From: Parazoarcus communis
GTDB lineage: Bacteria; Pseudomonadota; Gammaproteobacteria; Burkholderiales; Rhodocyclaceae
DNA length: 64,000 nt
Direction of reading: 5' to 3'
Assembly: GCF_003111645.1 (NCBI RefSeq)
Contig: NZ_CP022187.1
Coordinates: 2,604,001 to 2,668,000 of the forward strand
Positions 19,301 through 28,012 of this stretch are shown here, piece by piece. How positions within the stretch are numbered: the first letter of the stretch is position 1; each line of letters starts with the position of its first letter. The notes under the pieces are model-generated. The model saw only the letters and a program-made list of their open reading frames with translations, was not told the DNA's origin and searched no databases. Position numbers and translations under genes: made by a program.

Positions 19301-19832
19301 GATCATCAAGAATGGCGTCGTCCATGAGGACGACTGGACCGTGCTCCGCCTCGCCGAAGGCGAGGAGGCAGCCACCGTCGAACTGCCCGCCGGCCGTGTG
19401 ATCGTGCCGCTCGCAGTCTGGCTCGCACGCCGCGATGCGCTTGGCGCACAGGCTGAGGCCGGCGTGCTGGGCGTGTGGCTCGCCGGCACCGAAGACCCCG
19501 CAGCCCTTGCCGACGACCTGCTGCGGCTGCAGCTGATCGCGGTCGACTTCCCCAAGTTTGCAGACGGTCGCGGCTACTCCATCGCCACCCTGCTGCGCGC
19601 CCGCCACGGCTATGGCGGTGAGTTGCGTGCCATCGGAGAAGTGCTGCGCGACCAGTTCTTCTTCCTGACCCGCTGCGGTTTTGACGCGCTGCAGCCGGCA
19701 GCCGGTCGATACACGCCCGAGCAGCTCAAGATCGCACTGGAGAGCTTCAGGGATTTCACCGAGCCCTACCAGGGTGCAGTGGATCGTGCGGAGCCCCTGT
19801 TCCGCCGACTGGCGCGCAAGGTGGCCGCATGA
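19293..19832 (+). CDS. DUF934 protein of the sulfate-assimilation operon
   Basis: 179 residues from ATG at 19293 (MSEIIKNGVVHEDDWTVLRL), overlapping the cysI stop by 8 bases. The segments DFPKFADGRGYSIATLLRAR and GEVLRDQFFFLTRCGFDAL are the conserved core of the family. Its biochemical role is unproven. Its constant place between cysI and cysH in proteobacteria suggests an accessory role in sulfite reduction. No membrane segment or cofactor motif is visible. Confidence 0.92.
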   Translation: MSEIIKNGVVHEDDWTVLRLAEGEEAATVELPAGRVIVPLAVWLARRDALGAQAEAGVLGVWLAGTEDPAALADDLLRLQLIAVDFPKFADGRGYSIATLLRARHGYGGELRAIGEVLRDQFFFLTRCGFDALQPAAGRYTPEQLKIALESFRDFTEPYQGAVDRAEPLFRRLARKVAA

Positions 19833-20611
19833 ACGCAAGCGTCTCCATGCTGCGCCCCGGCACCGGTGGCGCACCGCGCAACCCGGCCACCCACCCCGAA
19901 CTCACCCCGGAACTGCGCGAAAGCGTCGTAGCCAAGACCGCTGCGGTCGTTGACCTGCTGCAGGCGGTGGTGGCCGAACTCGGCAGCGAAGGCGAAGTGA
20001 CCTTCGCCAACAGTTTTGGCGCCGAAGACATGGTGCTCACCGACATCATCCTCAGCCGCAAGCTGCAGGTCGAAATCTTCTCGCTCGACACCGGACGCCT
20101 GCCCGCCGAGACCTACAAGCTGATGGGCGAGGTCGAGCAGCGCTATCGCACCCGCCTCAAGGTGTTCTTTCCCGATGCTACCGCGGTTGAACACTACGTT
20201 CGCACCGAGGGCATCAACGCCTTCTACGACTCCGTCGAGCTGCGCAAGGCCTGCTGCCAGGTGCGCAAGGTCGAGCCCCTGCGCAGGGCACTGGCGGGCA
20301 AGAAGGCATGGGTGACCGGTCAGCGCGCCGCCCAGTCGACGACCCGCAGCGGTCTGCCGCTGCGCGAGTTCGACGCCGGCAATGGCCTGGAGAAGCTCAA
20401 TCCGCTCTCCGACTGGACCGAGGCCGAGGTCTGGGCCTATCTGCGCCTGAACGAAGTGCCTTATAACGCGCTGCACGACCAGTTCTTCCCGAGCATCGGC
20501 TGCGCCCCCTGCACCCGCGGCGTTGCCGTGGGCGAGGACGTCCGGGCCGGACGCTGGTGGTGGGAAGACCCCACCTCCAAGGAATGCGGCCTTCACGTGA
20601 AAAAGGACTGA
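19829..20611 (+). CDS. cysH: Adenylylsulfate (APS) reductase, iron-sulfur type
   Basis: 260 residues, overlapping DUF934 by 4 bases. Residues ACCQVRK (about 144-150) and CAPC (about 230-233) supply the CC...CxxC ligands of a [4Fe-4S] cluster, and ECGLH near the C-terminus carries the catalytic cysteine. These cysteine pairs mark the assimilatory APS reductases and are absent from enterobacterial PAPS reductase. The enzyme reduces APS to sulfite with thioredoxin or a similar donor. The absence of an APS kinase (cysC) in the operon agrees. Confidence 0.94.
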   Translation: MNASVSMLRPGTGGAPRNPATHPELTPELRESVVAKTAAVVDLLQAVVAELGSEGEVTFANSFGAEDMVLTDIILSRKLQVEIFSLDTGRLPAETYKLMGEVEQRYRTRLKVFFPDATAVEHYVRTEGINAFYDSVELRKACCQVRKVEPLRRALAGKKAWVTGQRAAQSTTRSGLPLREFDAGNGLEKLNPLSDWTEAEVWAYLRLNEVPYNALHDQFFPSIGCAPCTRGVAVGEDVRAGRWWWEDPTSKECGLHVKKD

Positions 20612-20613
20612 AC

Positions 20614-20721
20614 ATGTTCACCGTCACCCTGAAGCAACGCTTCCTCGCAATCCGTGCAGGTCTGCGCGCCGCCCTGCGGGCCCTGCGCATGACGGATGGC
20701 GCTCAACTCTCGAAACGGTAA
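20614..20721 (+). CDS. 35-residue hypothetical small protein between cysH and cysD
   Basis: An ATG two bases after the cysH stop opens 35 codons (MFTVTLKQRFLAIRAGLRAA and on to LSKR), ending 7 bases before the cysD start. An AAGGA ribosome-binding site precedes it by about 10 bases. The product is basic, with several arginines and an amphipathic look. Placement inside a tightly packed operon and the spacing favour translation, but it could be leader sequence for cysD. I recognise no homologue. Confidence 0.4.
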   Translation: MFTVTLKQRFLAIRAGLRAALRALRMTDGAQLSKR

Positions 20722-20728
20722 GGCAACA

Positions 20729-21643
20729 ATGTCGACTCTCACCAAACAGACGCTCTCCCACCTCGACTGGCTTGAAGCCGAGGCAATCCACATCCTGCGC
20801 GAGGTGGCTGGCCAGTGCGCAAACCCGGTGCTGCTGTTTTCCGGCGGCAAGGATTCGATCTGCCTGCTGCGCCTCGCCGAGAAGGCTTTTCGCCCGGGTC
20901 GCTTCCCCTTTCCGCTGATGCACATCGACACCGGCCACAACTACAAGGAAGTGACCGACTTCCGCGACAAGCGCGCCGCCGAACTGGGCGAGCGCCTGAT
21001 CGTGCGCTCGGTCGAGGATTCGATGGCGCGCGGCACCGTGGTGCTGAAGTCGGCCGATGAGTCACGCAACAAGCATCAGTCGGTCACGCTGCTCGAAGCC
21101 ATCGAGGAATTCGGTTTCGATGCGTGTATCGGCGGCGCCCGCCGGGACGAGGAGAAGGCCCGGGCGAAGGAGCGGATCATGAGCTTCCGCGACGAGTTCG
21201 GTCAGTGGGACCCGAAGAACCAGCGCCCTGAGCTGTGGAACCTGTACAACGCGCGATCGCACAAGGGCGAGAACATCCGCGCCTTCCCGATCAGCAACTG
21301 GACCGAGCTCGACGTGTGGCAATACATCGCCCGCGAGCAGCTTGAGCTGCCGTCGATCTATTTCGCCCACACCCGCCCGGTGGTGCGCAAGAACGGGCTG
21401 ATGCAGCCGGTGACCGACGTGACCCCGGCAAAGCCTGGCGACAAGATCGAGCAAGTGCTGGTGCGTTTCCGCACCGTGGGTGACATCACCTGCACGGCAC
21501 CGGTTGAGTCCGACGCGGACACGGTGGAGAAGATTCTTGCCGAGACCGCAACGACGACGATCACCGAACGTGGCGCGACGCGAATGGACGATCAGACCTC
21601 CGAGGCGTCGATGGAGCAGCGCAAGAAGGAAGGGTATTTCTGA
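20729..21643 (+). CDS. cysD: Sulfate adenylyltransferase, small subunit
   Basis: 304 residues from ATG at 20729 (MSTLTKQTLSHLDWLEAEAI). The PP-loop motif LLFSGGKDSICLLRLAEKAF lies near residues 34-53. With CysN it makes APS from ATP and sulfate. The C-terminal STITERGATRMDD-type segment appears here as TTTITERGATRMDDQTSEASM and is conserved. Normally cysN follows within a few bases; here a 482-base spacer rich in repeats intervenes. Confidence 0.96.
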   Translation: MSTLTKQTLSHLDWLEAEAIHILREVAGQCANPVLLFSGGKDSICLLRLAEKAFRPGRFPFPLMHIDTGHNYKEVTDFRDKRAAELGERLIVRSVEDSMARGTVVLKSADESRNKHQSVTLLEAIEEFGFDACIGGARRDEEKARAKERIMSFRDEFGQWDPKNQRPELWNLYNARSHKGENIRAFPISNWTELDVWQYIAREQLELPSIYFAHTRPVVRKNGLMQPVTDVTPAKPGDKIEQVLVRFRTVGDITCTAPVESDADTVEKILAETATTTITERGATRMDDQTSEASMEQRKKEGYF

Positions 21644-21647
21644 TCTA

Positions 21648-21717
21648 TTGCTTGTTGCTTGTTGCTTGTTGCTTGTTGCTTGTTGCTTGTTGCTTGTTGC
21701 TTGTTGCTTGTTGCTTG
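21648..21717. repeat. Perfect 10-copy heptamer tandem repeat (TTGCTTG)n
   Basis: Ten uninterrupted copies of TTGCTTG start 5 bases after the cysD stop codon. The unit is not a multiple of three. Perfect identity over 70 bases suggests recent slippage or ongoing copy-number change. It lies inside the cysD-cysN transcript. Confidence 0.97.
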
Positions 21718-21753
21718 TTCTTTGTGAGTTGCGTGTTGTGCCGGGGTAGCGCA

Positions 21754-21825
21754 CTGGGTGTTTGTGCCGAGGGCTGCGGAACTCGCTGCGCTCAGACAGT
21801 CCTCGCCCTCGGCACAAACACCCAG
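21754..21825. repeat. Stem-loop element A (perfect 21-bp arms)
   Basis: Bases 21754-21774 are the exact reverse complement of 21805-21825, with a 30-base loop between them. The loop, read on the minus strand, begins GAGGACTGTCTGAGCGCAGC and ends GAGTTCCGCA. This loop recurs in element B with different arms. It is non-coding, within the cysD-cysN spacer. Confidence 0.9.
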
Positions 21826-21956
21826 CACACCACCTGAACGTGTGTGCCTGAACCGGGTTAAAGACAGCGGGGAGCGAGGCGAGAGCAAAGCTTGGTTCGA
21901 CGTACCGCAGCCTCCCTGCAAAGGACGCTTCTGACTGCGGAGCCATCCGGACAAGA

Positions 21957-22056
21957 GCCGGGGATGTGTGAGGCATTCGTGGCGAAGGTGAGGACTGTCC
22001 GAGCCCGCAGGGCGAGTTCCGCAGCCTTCAGAACGAATGCCTCATGCAGCCCCGGC
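21957..22056. repeat. Stem-loop element B with loop related to element A
   Basis: Outer arms GCCGGGG (21957-21963) and CCCCGGC (22050-22056) and inner 12-bp perfect arms (21969-21980 with 22033-22044) enclose bases 21990-22023. That segment matches the element A loop in opposite orientation (GAGGACTGTCCGAGC ... GCGAGTTCCGCA) with a few substitutions and two short insertions. The arms are unrelated to those of element A. Confidence 0.85.
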
Positions 22057-22125
22057 GACTTAGCAGCACACACAATCCAGCACAAAACAAAGCACCAACC
22101 GAATTCTGGAAAGCTTGAAGGAAAA

Positions 22126-23412
22126 ATGACCATGTCCGCACTTGAACAACTGCCCGAGATCGACAACGGCCTGCTGCGCTTTCTGACCTGCGGCAGCGTC
22201 GACGACGGCAAGAGCACCCTGATCGGCCGCCTGCTGTTCGACACCAAGACCATCCTCGCCGACACCATGAACGCGATCGAGAAGACCTCGGCCAAGCGCG
22301 GCATGACCGCGGTCGACCTCTCGCTGCTCACCGACGGCCTGCAGGCAGAGCGCGAACAAGGCATCACCATCGATGTCGCCTATCGCTACTTCACCACCGG
22401 CACACGGAAGTACATCATCGCCGACGCGCCCGGGCACGAGCAGTACACCCGCAACATGGTCACCGCCGCGTCGACCGCCAACCTTGCGATCATCCTCATC
22501 GATGCACGCAAGGGCGTACTCACGCAGACCCGTCGCCATTCATACCTCGCCAGCCTGGTCGGCATCCCCCACCTGCTGGTCGCGGTGAACAAGATGGACC
22601 TCGTCGACTACGACGAAGCCACCTTCGAGCGCATCAAGGCCGACTACCTCGCCTTCGCCGCCCAGCTCGGCATCAAGGACGTGCGCTTCATCCCGATCTC
22701 GGCACTCGCCGGCGACATGATCGTCGATCGCGGCGCGCGTCTCGGCTGGTACAAGGGCCCCACCCTGCTCGAGATTCTCGAAGCCGCCCCCGCCGCCCAC
22801 ACCGAGAAAGCCGAGGACTTCCGCCTCCCGGTGCAGTTCGTCTGCCGTCCGCACGACTCGGCCAACCCCGAACTGCACGACTATCGCGGCTTCATGGGCC
22901 GTGTCGAATCCGGCGAGATCCGCGTCGGCGACGCGGTGACGGTGCTGCCCTCGGGCGCCTCAAGCAAGGTCAAGGCCATCAGCATTGGCACCGAACAGCT
23001 TGAGCGCGCCATCCACGAACAGTCCATCACCCTGCTGCTCGAGGACGAAATCGACATCTCGCGCGGCGACATGATCGTGAAATCGGCCGAAGCGCCGGCA
23101 GCCGTCAAGCAGATCGACGCCACCGTGTGCTGGCTTTCGGAGACGCCGATGTCGCCGGCCCGCACCTATCTCGTTCGTCATACCACGCGCGAAGCCAAGG
23201 CCAAGATCGCCAAGATCGACTACCGCCTCGATGTGAACACGCTCGAACAGCAGCCTGTCACCAGCCTGGCCATGAACGACATCGCGCGCCTCACGCTCAA
23301 GCTCGCACAACCCATCGTTGCCGACCGTTACGCAGCCAACCGTGCAACCGGCGCCTTCATCATCATCGATGAAAGCACCAACAACACCGTCGGCGCCGGC
23401 ATGATCGGCTGA
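22126..23412 (+). CDS. cysN: Sulfate adenylyltransferase, large (GTPase) subunit
   Basis: 428 residues from ATG at 22126; a second ATG two codons on (22132) is equally possible given the GAAGGA ribosome-binding site. The GTPase motifs are GSVDDGKSTL, DAPGHEQYTRN and NKMD, followed by EF-Tu-like beta-barrel domains. GTP hydrolysis by CysN drives APS formation by CysD. There is no fused C-terminal APS kinase, so APS rather than PAPS is the end product, in line with the APS-type CysH. Confidence 0.96.
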   Translation: MTMSALEQLPEIDNGLLRFLTCGSVDDGKSTLIGRLLFDTKTILADTMNAIEKTSAKRGMTAVDLSLLTDGLQAEREQGITIDVAYRYFTTGTRKYIIADAPGHEQYTRNMVTAASTANLAIILIDARKGVLTQTRRHSYLASLVGIPHLLVAVNKMDLVDYDEATFERIKADYLAFAAQLGIKDVRFIPISALAGDMIVDRGARLGWYKGPTLLEILEAAPAAHTEKAEDFRLPVQFVCRPHDSANPELHDYRGFMGRVESGEIRVGDAVTVLPSGASSKVKAISIGTEQLERAIHEQSITLLLEDEIDISRGDMIVKSAEAPAAVKQIDATVCWLSETPMSPARTYLVRHTTREAKAKIAKIDYRLDVNTLEQQPVTSLAMNDIARLTLKLAQPIVADRYAANRATGAFIIIDESTNNTVGAGMIG

Positions 23413-23423
23413 ACGCCGCTGCT

Positions 23424-23462
23424 TTCCGGACGGGCAGATGCGTGCCCGTCCGGAAGGTTTTT
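23424..23462 (+). terminator. Rho-independent terminator of the cys operon
   Basis: A perfect 13-bp stem (23424-23436 with 23443-23455, 6-base loop) is followed by GGTTTTT, 12 bases after the cysN stop. This is a strong intrinsic terminator. Confidence 0.92.
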
Positions 23463-23676
23463 CACACTCACCTTTCCCGCCCGCCCCACGGGCGCTGAGG
23501 ACACAGGGCCGGCACGGCCTGCGCGGTCAGACCACCTCAAGCCCCGCCTCGAAACCCTCCGCAGCCCCCCGAAGTCGCTGCGCTGACGACAAGCCTTTGC
23601 CATACTGCCACCGCTTGTCGTACCCTCCAGCCCCGCTTCCGCATACGCTGCGCCCGCAATCCGGCGCGCTCCCGCC

Positions 23677-24609
23677 ATGTCCGTATTCACGCTGATCGTA
23701 TTCAAACTCGCCGCCGGCCTGCTTCTGGACCGGCTGTTTGGAGAAGTGCCCCGCTACCATCCGCTGGTCGGCTTCGGGCGCTGGTCGAATGCTGTCGAAG
23801 CCAGGGTCAGAGCCTGGTCTGCGTCCCGCCTGGCGGGCATGCTGGCGTGGCTGCTTGCTGTCGGCCCTTGGGTCGGACTGGCACTGCTCGTGCGTGACGT
23901 GCATCCGCTGGCGCACTGGCCGATCGACATCGGCTTGCTGTACTTCGCGCTCGGCGGGCGCAGCCTCACCGAACACGCCGAGGCCATCGCCCTGCCACTT
24001 GAGGCAGGCAATCTGGATGAAGCACGCCAGCGTACAAGCTGGATCGTGAGTCGCGACACCAGCGTACTCGATGCCGAGGGCGTGGCCCGTGCGGGCACCG
24101 AATCCGTGCTGGAAAACGGCAACGACGCCGTCTTCGGCGCCCTGTTCTGGTTTCTGCTCGCCGGCGGACCCGGCGTGCTGCTGTTTCGCCTCGCCAACAC
24201 GCTGGACGCGATGTGGGGCTACCGCACGCAGCAATACCTTCGTTTCGGCTGGGCTGCCGCCCGCATCGACGACCTCCTCAACGCACTTCCCGCCCGCCTC
24301 ACCGCGCTCACCTACGCCGCGCTTGGCCGTACCCGCCAGGCGCTTGAGTGCTGGCGCAGACAGGCACCTTCCTGGGATAGCCCCAACGCAGGACCGGTGA
24401 TGGCCGCCGGCGCGGGAGCGCTCGATCTCAAGCTCGGTGGTGCAGCGATTTACCACGGACAGGAGGAGCTTCGCCCTCAACTCGGCGAAGGCAGTGCGCC
24501 CGATGCGCGCGCCATCCGCGCGGCCGTCAGCCTGGTCCGTCGCGGCATTCTGCTGTGGCTCGCCGTCGCCGGCCTGATCGCACTCGCGCTGGAACGCCTC
24601 CATGCTTGA
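23677..24609 (+). CDS. cobD: Adenosylcobinamide-phosphate synthase (CobD/CbiB)
   Basis: 310 residues with four or five hydrophobic segments, beginning [20 protein letters not shown]. Conserved family motifs include [14 protein letters not shown] near residue 22, [23 protein letters not shown] and [14 protein letters not shown]. This inner-membrane enzyme attaches (R)-1-amino-2-propanol phosphate to cobyric acid. It overlaps cobC by 8 bases. The 214 bases upstream, after the cys terminator, show no riboswitch I can recognise. Confidence 0.93.
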   Translation: MSVFTLIVFKLAAGLLLDRLFGEVPRYHPLVGFGRWSNAVEARVRAWSASRLAGMLAWLLAVGPWVGLALLVRDVHPLAHWPIDIGLLYFALGGRSLTEHAEAIALPLEAGNLDEARQRTSWIVSRDTSVLDAEGVARAGTESVLENGNDAVFGALFWFLLAGGPGVLLFRLANTLDAMWGYRTQQYLRFGWAAARIDDLLNALPARLTALTYAALGRTRQALECWRRQAPSWDSPNAGPVMAAGAGALDLKLGGAAIYHGQEELRPQLGEGSAPDARAIRAAVSLVRRGILLWLAVAGLIALALERLHA

Positions 24610-25600
24610 GCACGGCGGACGGCTGCGCCGCGCAGCCAGCGACTACGGGATCCCGCTGCAGGACTGGCTCGACCTCTCGACCGGCATCAACCCCACGCCC
24701 TGGCCTGTGCCCGAGATTCCGCTGTCCGCCTGGCACAGGCTGCCGGAAGACAATGACGGCCTGGAAGCGGCTGCGGCAAACTATTACGGCACGGACCAAC
24801 TCCTTGCCGTCGCCGGCTCGCAAGCCGCAATCCAGTCGCTCCCGACGCTGATCCCAGGGGCTCGCATCACGATCCCCGGTCCGACCTATGCGGAACACCC
24901 GCACGCGTGGCGGGGCACCACACTGCAACGGATCGACGCGAGCGTCGGTCGCATCGACGCCGCCATCGATGCGACCGACGTGCTCGTGCTGGTGAATCCG
25001 AACAACCCCTCGGGCGAACACTACGACCGTGCGCAACTGCTGGAGTGGCACCGCCGCCTTGCGTCTCGTGGCGGCTGGCTGGTAATCGACGAAGCCTTCA
25101 TCGATACGGCGCCGTCCAACAGTCTCGCCGCCGAGGCAGGGCGCCCGGGCCTCGTGGTGCTGCGCTCGATCGGAAAGTTCTTTGGACTGGCCGGCGCCAG
25201 AACCGGTTTTGTACTCGGCCCGCGGGCACTGCGCGCAGCACTCGCAGAGCACCTGGGACCATGGGCCGTGAGCGGCCCTGCCCGAATCGTCACGCAGGCT
25301 GCGCTACGCGACCACGCATGGCAGGAAAGCGCCCGCACCCGATTGCTCGCGCAGGGACAACGGCTTGGCGCGCTGCTGCATGCTGCCGGTTTCGGCAATG
25401 CCCGCGGCCCAGCCCTGTTTCAGTGGTTCGAACACCCCGATGCAGACACACTCCGCCACCGACTCGCCACGCATGGCATTCTTGTGCGGCACTTCGATTC
25501 GCCGGCGAGCCTGCGCTTCGGACTCCCTGCGCTCGAAGCCGACTGGCAGCGACTCGCCGACGCCCTGGATACGCCGGGCATCAAGGATCTCTCAAGATGA
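24602..25600 (+). CDS. cobC: L-threonine-O-3-phosphate decarboxylase
   Basis: 332 residues, a fold-type I PLP enzyme. [12 protein letters not shown] near residue 23 is the family start, [13 protein letters not shown] holds the ring-contacting Asn, and [13 protein letters not shown] holds the PLP lysine near residue 199. It makes (R)-1-amino-2-propanol phosphate, the linker used by the overlapping cobD product. Histidinol-phosphate aminotransferases are related, but the gene context fixes the assignment. Confidence 0.92.
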   Translation: MLEHGGRLRRAASDYGIPLQDWLDLSTGINPTPWPVPEIPLSAWHRLPEDNDGLEAAAANYYGTDQLLAVAGSQAAIQSLPTLIPGARITIPGPTYAEHPHAWRGTTLQRIDASVGRIDAAIDATDVLVLVNPNNPSGEHYDRAQLLEWHRRLASRGGWLVIDEAFIDTAPSNSLAAEAGRPGLVVLRSIGKFFGLAGARTGFVLGPRALRAALAEHLGPWAVSGPARIVTQAALRDHAWQESARTRLLAQGQRLGALLHAAGFGNARGPALFQWFEHPDADTLRHRLATHGILVRHFDSPASLRFGLPALEADWQRLADALDTPGIKDLSR

Positions 25601-26499
25601 AAACCGCCCTACGCCTCATCGCAGTTGCCTGTGCCACATCGAGTCTTGCTGCCGTCGCTGCCGATCTCCGCATCACCGATGACACGGGTGCAGCGCTGCA
25701 CCTGAAGCAGCCGGCCCAGCGCATCGTCAGTCTCGCACCACATCTCACCGAACTGCTTTTTGCCGCAGGCGCCGGAAGCAAGGTCGTCGGCGTGGTGTCG
25801 TACAGCGATTTCCCGGAGGCCGCCAAGGCACTCCCCCAAGTCGGCAGCTACACCAACGTCGACATGGAAGCACTTGCAGCGCTCAAACCCGACCTGGTGG
25901 TGGCATGGAAGAGCGGCAACCGCAATGCCCACCTCGATCGCCTGTCCGCGCTTGGCATCCCGGTCTTCATCAACGAACCGCGCAACCTTGACGATGTGGC
26001 GCGCGCACTGGAGACCTTCGGCGAACTCGCAGGGACATCCGCCGAAGCGCGCACTGCTGCAGCGCGCTTCCGTGCGCGTCTGACATCACTGCGCAGCCGC
26101 TACTCGACGCTGCCGCCGGTGCGCACCTTCTATCAGGTCTGGGACCGCCCGTTGATGACGATCAATGGCGAGCATCTGATTGGCGACGTCATCCGCCTGT
26201 GTGGTGGAGAGAACGTCTTTGCCGATCTTCCCCAGCTGGCACCGACGGTGAACGCGGAGTCGGTGCTGGCGGCCAATCCGGAAGCGATCGTCGCCAGCGG
26301 AATGGGAGACGCCCGTCCCGAATGGCTTGATCAGTGGCGCCGCTGGCCGAGCATTTCCGCAGTCGCGGGCGACAATCTGTTCTTCATCCCACCGACGATC
26401 ATCCAGCGCCATACGCCACGCATCCTGGACGGCGCCAGTCGTCTGTGCGAGCAGCTCAACGAGGCGCGCCAGCGCCGCCCCCAGAACACGCTCAAATAA
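25597..26499 (+). CDS. btuF: Periplasmic cobalamin-binding protein (BtuF-like)
   Basis: 300 residues from ATG at 25597, overlapping cobC by 4 bases. A signal peptide ([20 protein letters not shown]) precedes a helical-backbone metal-receptor fold: QRIVSLAPHLTELLFAAGAGSKVVG, then GSYTNVDMEALAALKPDLVV. It should bind corrinoids for a BtuCD importer. No btuC or btuD is adjacent, so the rest of the transporter is elsewhere, or the protein serves cobinamide salvage with cobD/cobC. It overlaps the 3' end of the convergent acyltransferase by 8 bases. Confidence 0.87.
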   Translation: MKTALRLIAVACATSSLAAVAADLRITDDTGAALHLKQPAQRIVSLAPHLTELLFAAGAGSKVVGVVSYSDFPEAAKALPQVGSYTNVDMEALAALKPDLVVAWKSGNRNAHLDRLSALGIPVFINEPRNLDDVARALETFGELAGTSAEARTAAARFRARLTSLRSRYSTLPPVRTFYQVWDRPLMTINGEHLIGDVIRLCGGENVFADLPQLAPTVNAESVLAANPEAIVASGMGDARPEWLDQWRRWPSISAVAGDNLFFIPPTIIQRHTPRILDGASRLCEQLNEARQRRPQNTLK

Positions 26500-27787
26500 A
26501 GCGCGTCGCCTCTTCGAGTTCGTCATGCGTTCGCGCGCGGCTCAATGCGCTGACAAACTTGCGCCAGGCCAGGTCTGCATGGTCGATGCGGATCAACGCA
26601 ATGCATTCGTCATGCGAGCCGAGACGAAGAACGGTGACTTTCATCCTGCTGCGGTCCGACGCACCCAGCTCGATCGAGACTTCGCCACTGACGCCGACGG
26701 GCAGCTTGCGCTCCGATCGCACCCGAAAACCGGATCCCGAGCACTCGAACACCTTCAACGGATAACGGCGACGCAGACCGGGCAGGCCTGCACTGAACTC
26801 ACCCGGACACATGACCGGAAACCGCCTGTGCGTGCGCCTGCGCATCTCCGAGCGCGGGGTGTCGTCGGGCACCAGCGGCAGACAGCGCTTGTACTCGGGC
26901 AAGTCGTAGATCGAGTGCAGCAGGAGCAATTCGCCCATGCGCAATCCGGCAAACACGCGCGTACGGACGTTGAAGAAATATTCGATCAACTCCGGCGTCA
27001 TCACCGGGTCAGTCGTCGTATAGAAACGCTTCTCGGGAAAGTGAATATTGGGGACGGTCGTTTCGGTGAAATACCGGAACAGATTCTTGGACGCCGGCAT
27101 GCGCCCATAGCGACGTTGATACTCCGCTGGGGCCGCAGCGAGATCCAGGTACGCACCCACCGCCGGCGCGCCATTGACGAAATCGTAATGCGCCACGGTG
27201 TGCTGAGCCAGACGGCGAAAGCACAGCACCGACTCGTAGAAGCCGACATGCCGCGGGTTCACTGCAATGACGAGGTGGCGGGTATCGAACTGGCGCGTCG
27301 CATACTCGTACATGAATTTCATCAGCGGCAGCAGGATCTTGCCGCTTGCTGATCGAAAACGGCGGTCGATGGCGAGCGCCGACACCTCGGCAACATTCCC
27401 GCCCGCCTGCCTGACCCCACCCAGATCGAAGATGCGCTGCATCGGAAAACCCAATGCGCTCTCCCGAATCAGCGACAGCGTGCCCACTACGCGGTCGCCA
27501 TAGCGACACAGGAGCGTAGAGGTCGTGGGCAATGCGTGATACACCGTGACCCGCATGGCCGAGGGGTCCGGCGTCATGAAGCCGGCGTCGACATAGGCGT
27601 CGTGCAGCAGATGGAAACAGGCTTCGAGCTCCTCGCGCGTCTCGGCAAGCTTGAACACCATCTTGTCGGAGAGTTCGGCGTCGCAGCGAATGAGCTTGCT
27701 GTATGCCGAAAAACGCCACTTCGCCGGCAGCAGGGGGGCGCACCGCCGTAACAGTCGTTTCCCCAGTTCAATCATGTGTTTTTTCAT
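26492..27787 (-). CDS. N-acyl amino acid synthase (FeeM-like) with C-terminal PilZ-like domain
   Basis: 431 residues. Residues about 35-250 resemble the GNAT-like FeeM/acyl-homoserine-lactone-synthase fold seen in PEP-CTERM/exosortase-associated acyltransferases (ELEACFHLLHDAYVDAGFM; VSALAIDRRFR). Residues about 310-431 look like a PilZ domain: the basic RRRTHRR segment fits RxxxR, and ECSGSG stands where (D/N)xSxxG is expected. The enzyme probably transfers a fatty acyl group to an amino acid, possibly under c-di-GMP control. No signal peptide or membrane helix is seen. The Asp/Asn to Glu change could weaken ligand binding. Confidence 0.78.
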   Translation of the reverse strand: MKKHMIELGKRLLRRCAPLLPAKWRFSAYSKLIRCDAELSDKMVFKLAETREELEACFHLLHDAYVDAGFMTPDPSAMRVTVYHALPTTSTLLCRYGDRVVGTLSLIRESALGFPMQRIFDLGGVRQAGGNVAEVSALAIDRRFRSASGKILLPLMKFMYEYATRQFDTRHLVIAVNPRHVGFYESVLCFRRLAQHTVAHYDFVNGAPAVGAYLDLAAAPAEYQRRYGRMPASKNLFRYFTETTVPNIHFPEKRFYTTTDPVMTPELIEYFFNVRTRVFAGLRMGELLLLHSIYDLPEYKRCLPLVPDDTPRSEMRRRTHRRFPVMCPGEFSAGLPGLRRRYPLKVFECSGSGFRVRSERKLPVGVSGEVSIELGASDRSRMKVTVLRLGSHDECIALIRIDHADLAWRKFVSALSRARTHDELEEATRFI

Positions 27788-28012
27788 CGACGCTGCACGC
27801 CTGTGGCGAAGGACTTGGCTTCGGCCTACTGTTATCTCCGGCTGAAAGCATAACGCGCCGGCGCGCGCCCAAAGACGACCCCGGTCAAAAAAACCGTTGT
27901 TGGCAGAGCAGCGTGGATTTTGAGAGCGACGAGGGCGCGCAGCTGCGGCGCAGGTCGTCCCGGCTTAGCTGGCGGGTGGCAGCCTCAGCAGCCTGGACAA
28001 GCGCGCGAACGC

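Noticed and set aside
17510-19555. 681-codon open frame antisense to cysI
   Set aside because: Long antisense frames are common in GC-rich coding DNA; cysI is complete with its cluster ligands.
21648-22056. CRISPR array in the cysD-cysN spacer
   Set aside because: The heptamer has no spacers, and elements A and B are single stem-loops with different arms; no cas genes.
23463-23676. Cobalamin riboswitch before cobD
   Set aside because: No B12 box or GGTGCC segment found; only the one at 31872-32080 qualifies.
27788-28012. Small gene or RNA between the acyltransferase and M48 genes
   Set aside because: No frame with a ribosome-binding site, no terminator-like or riboswitch structure.
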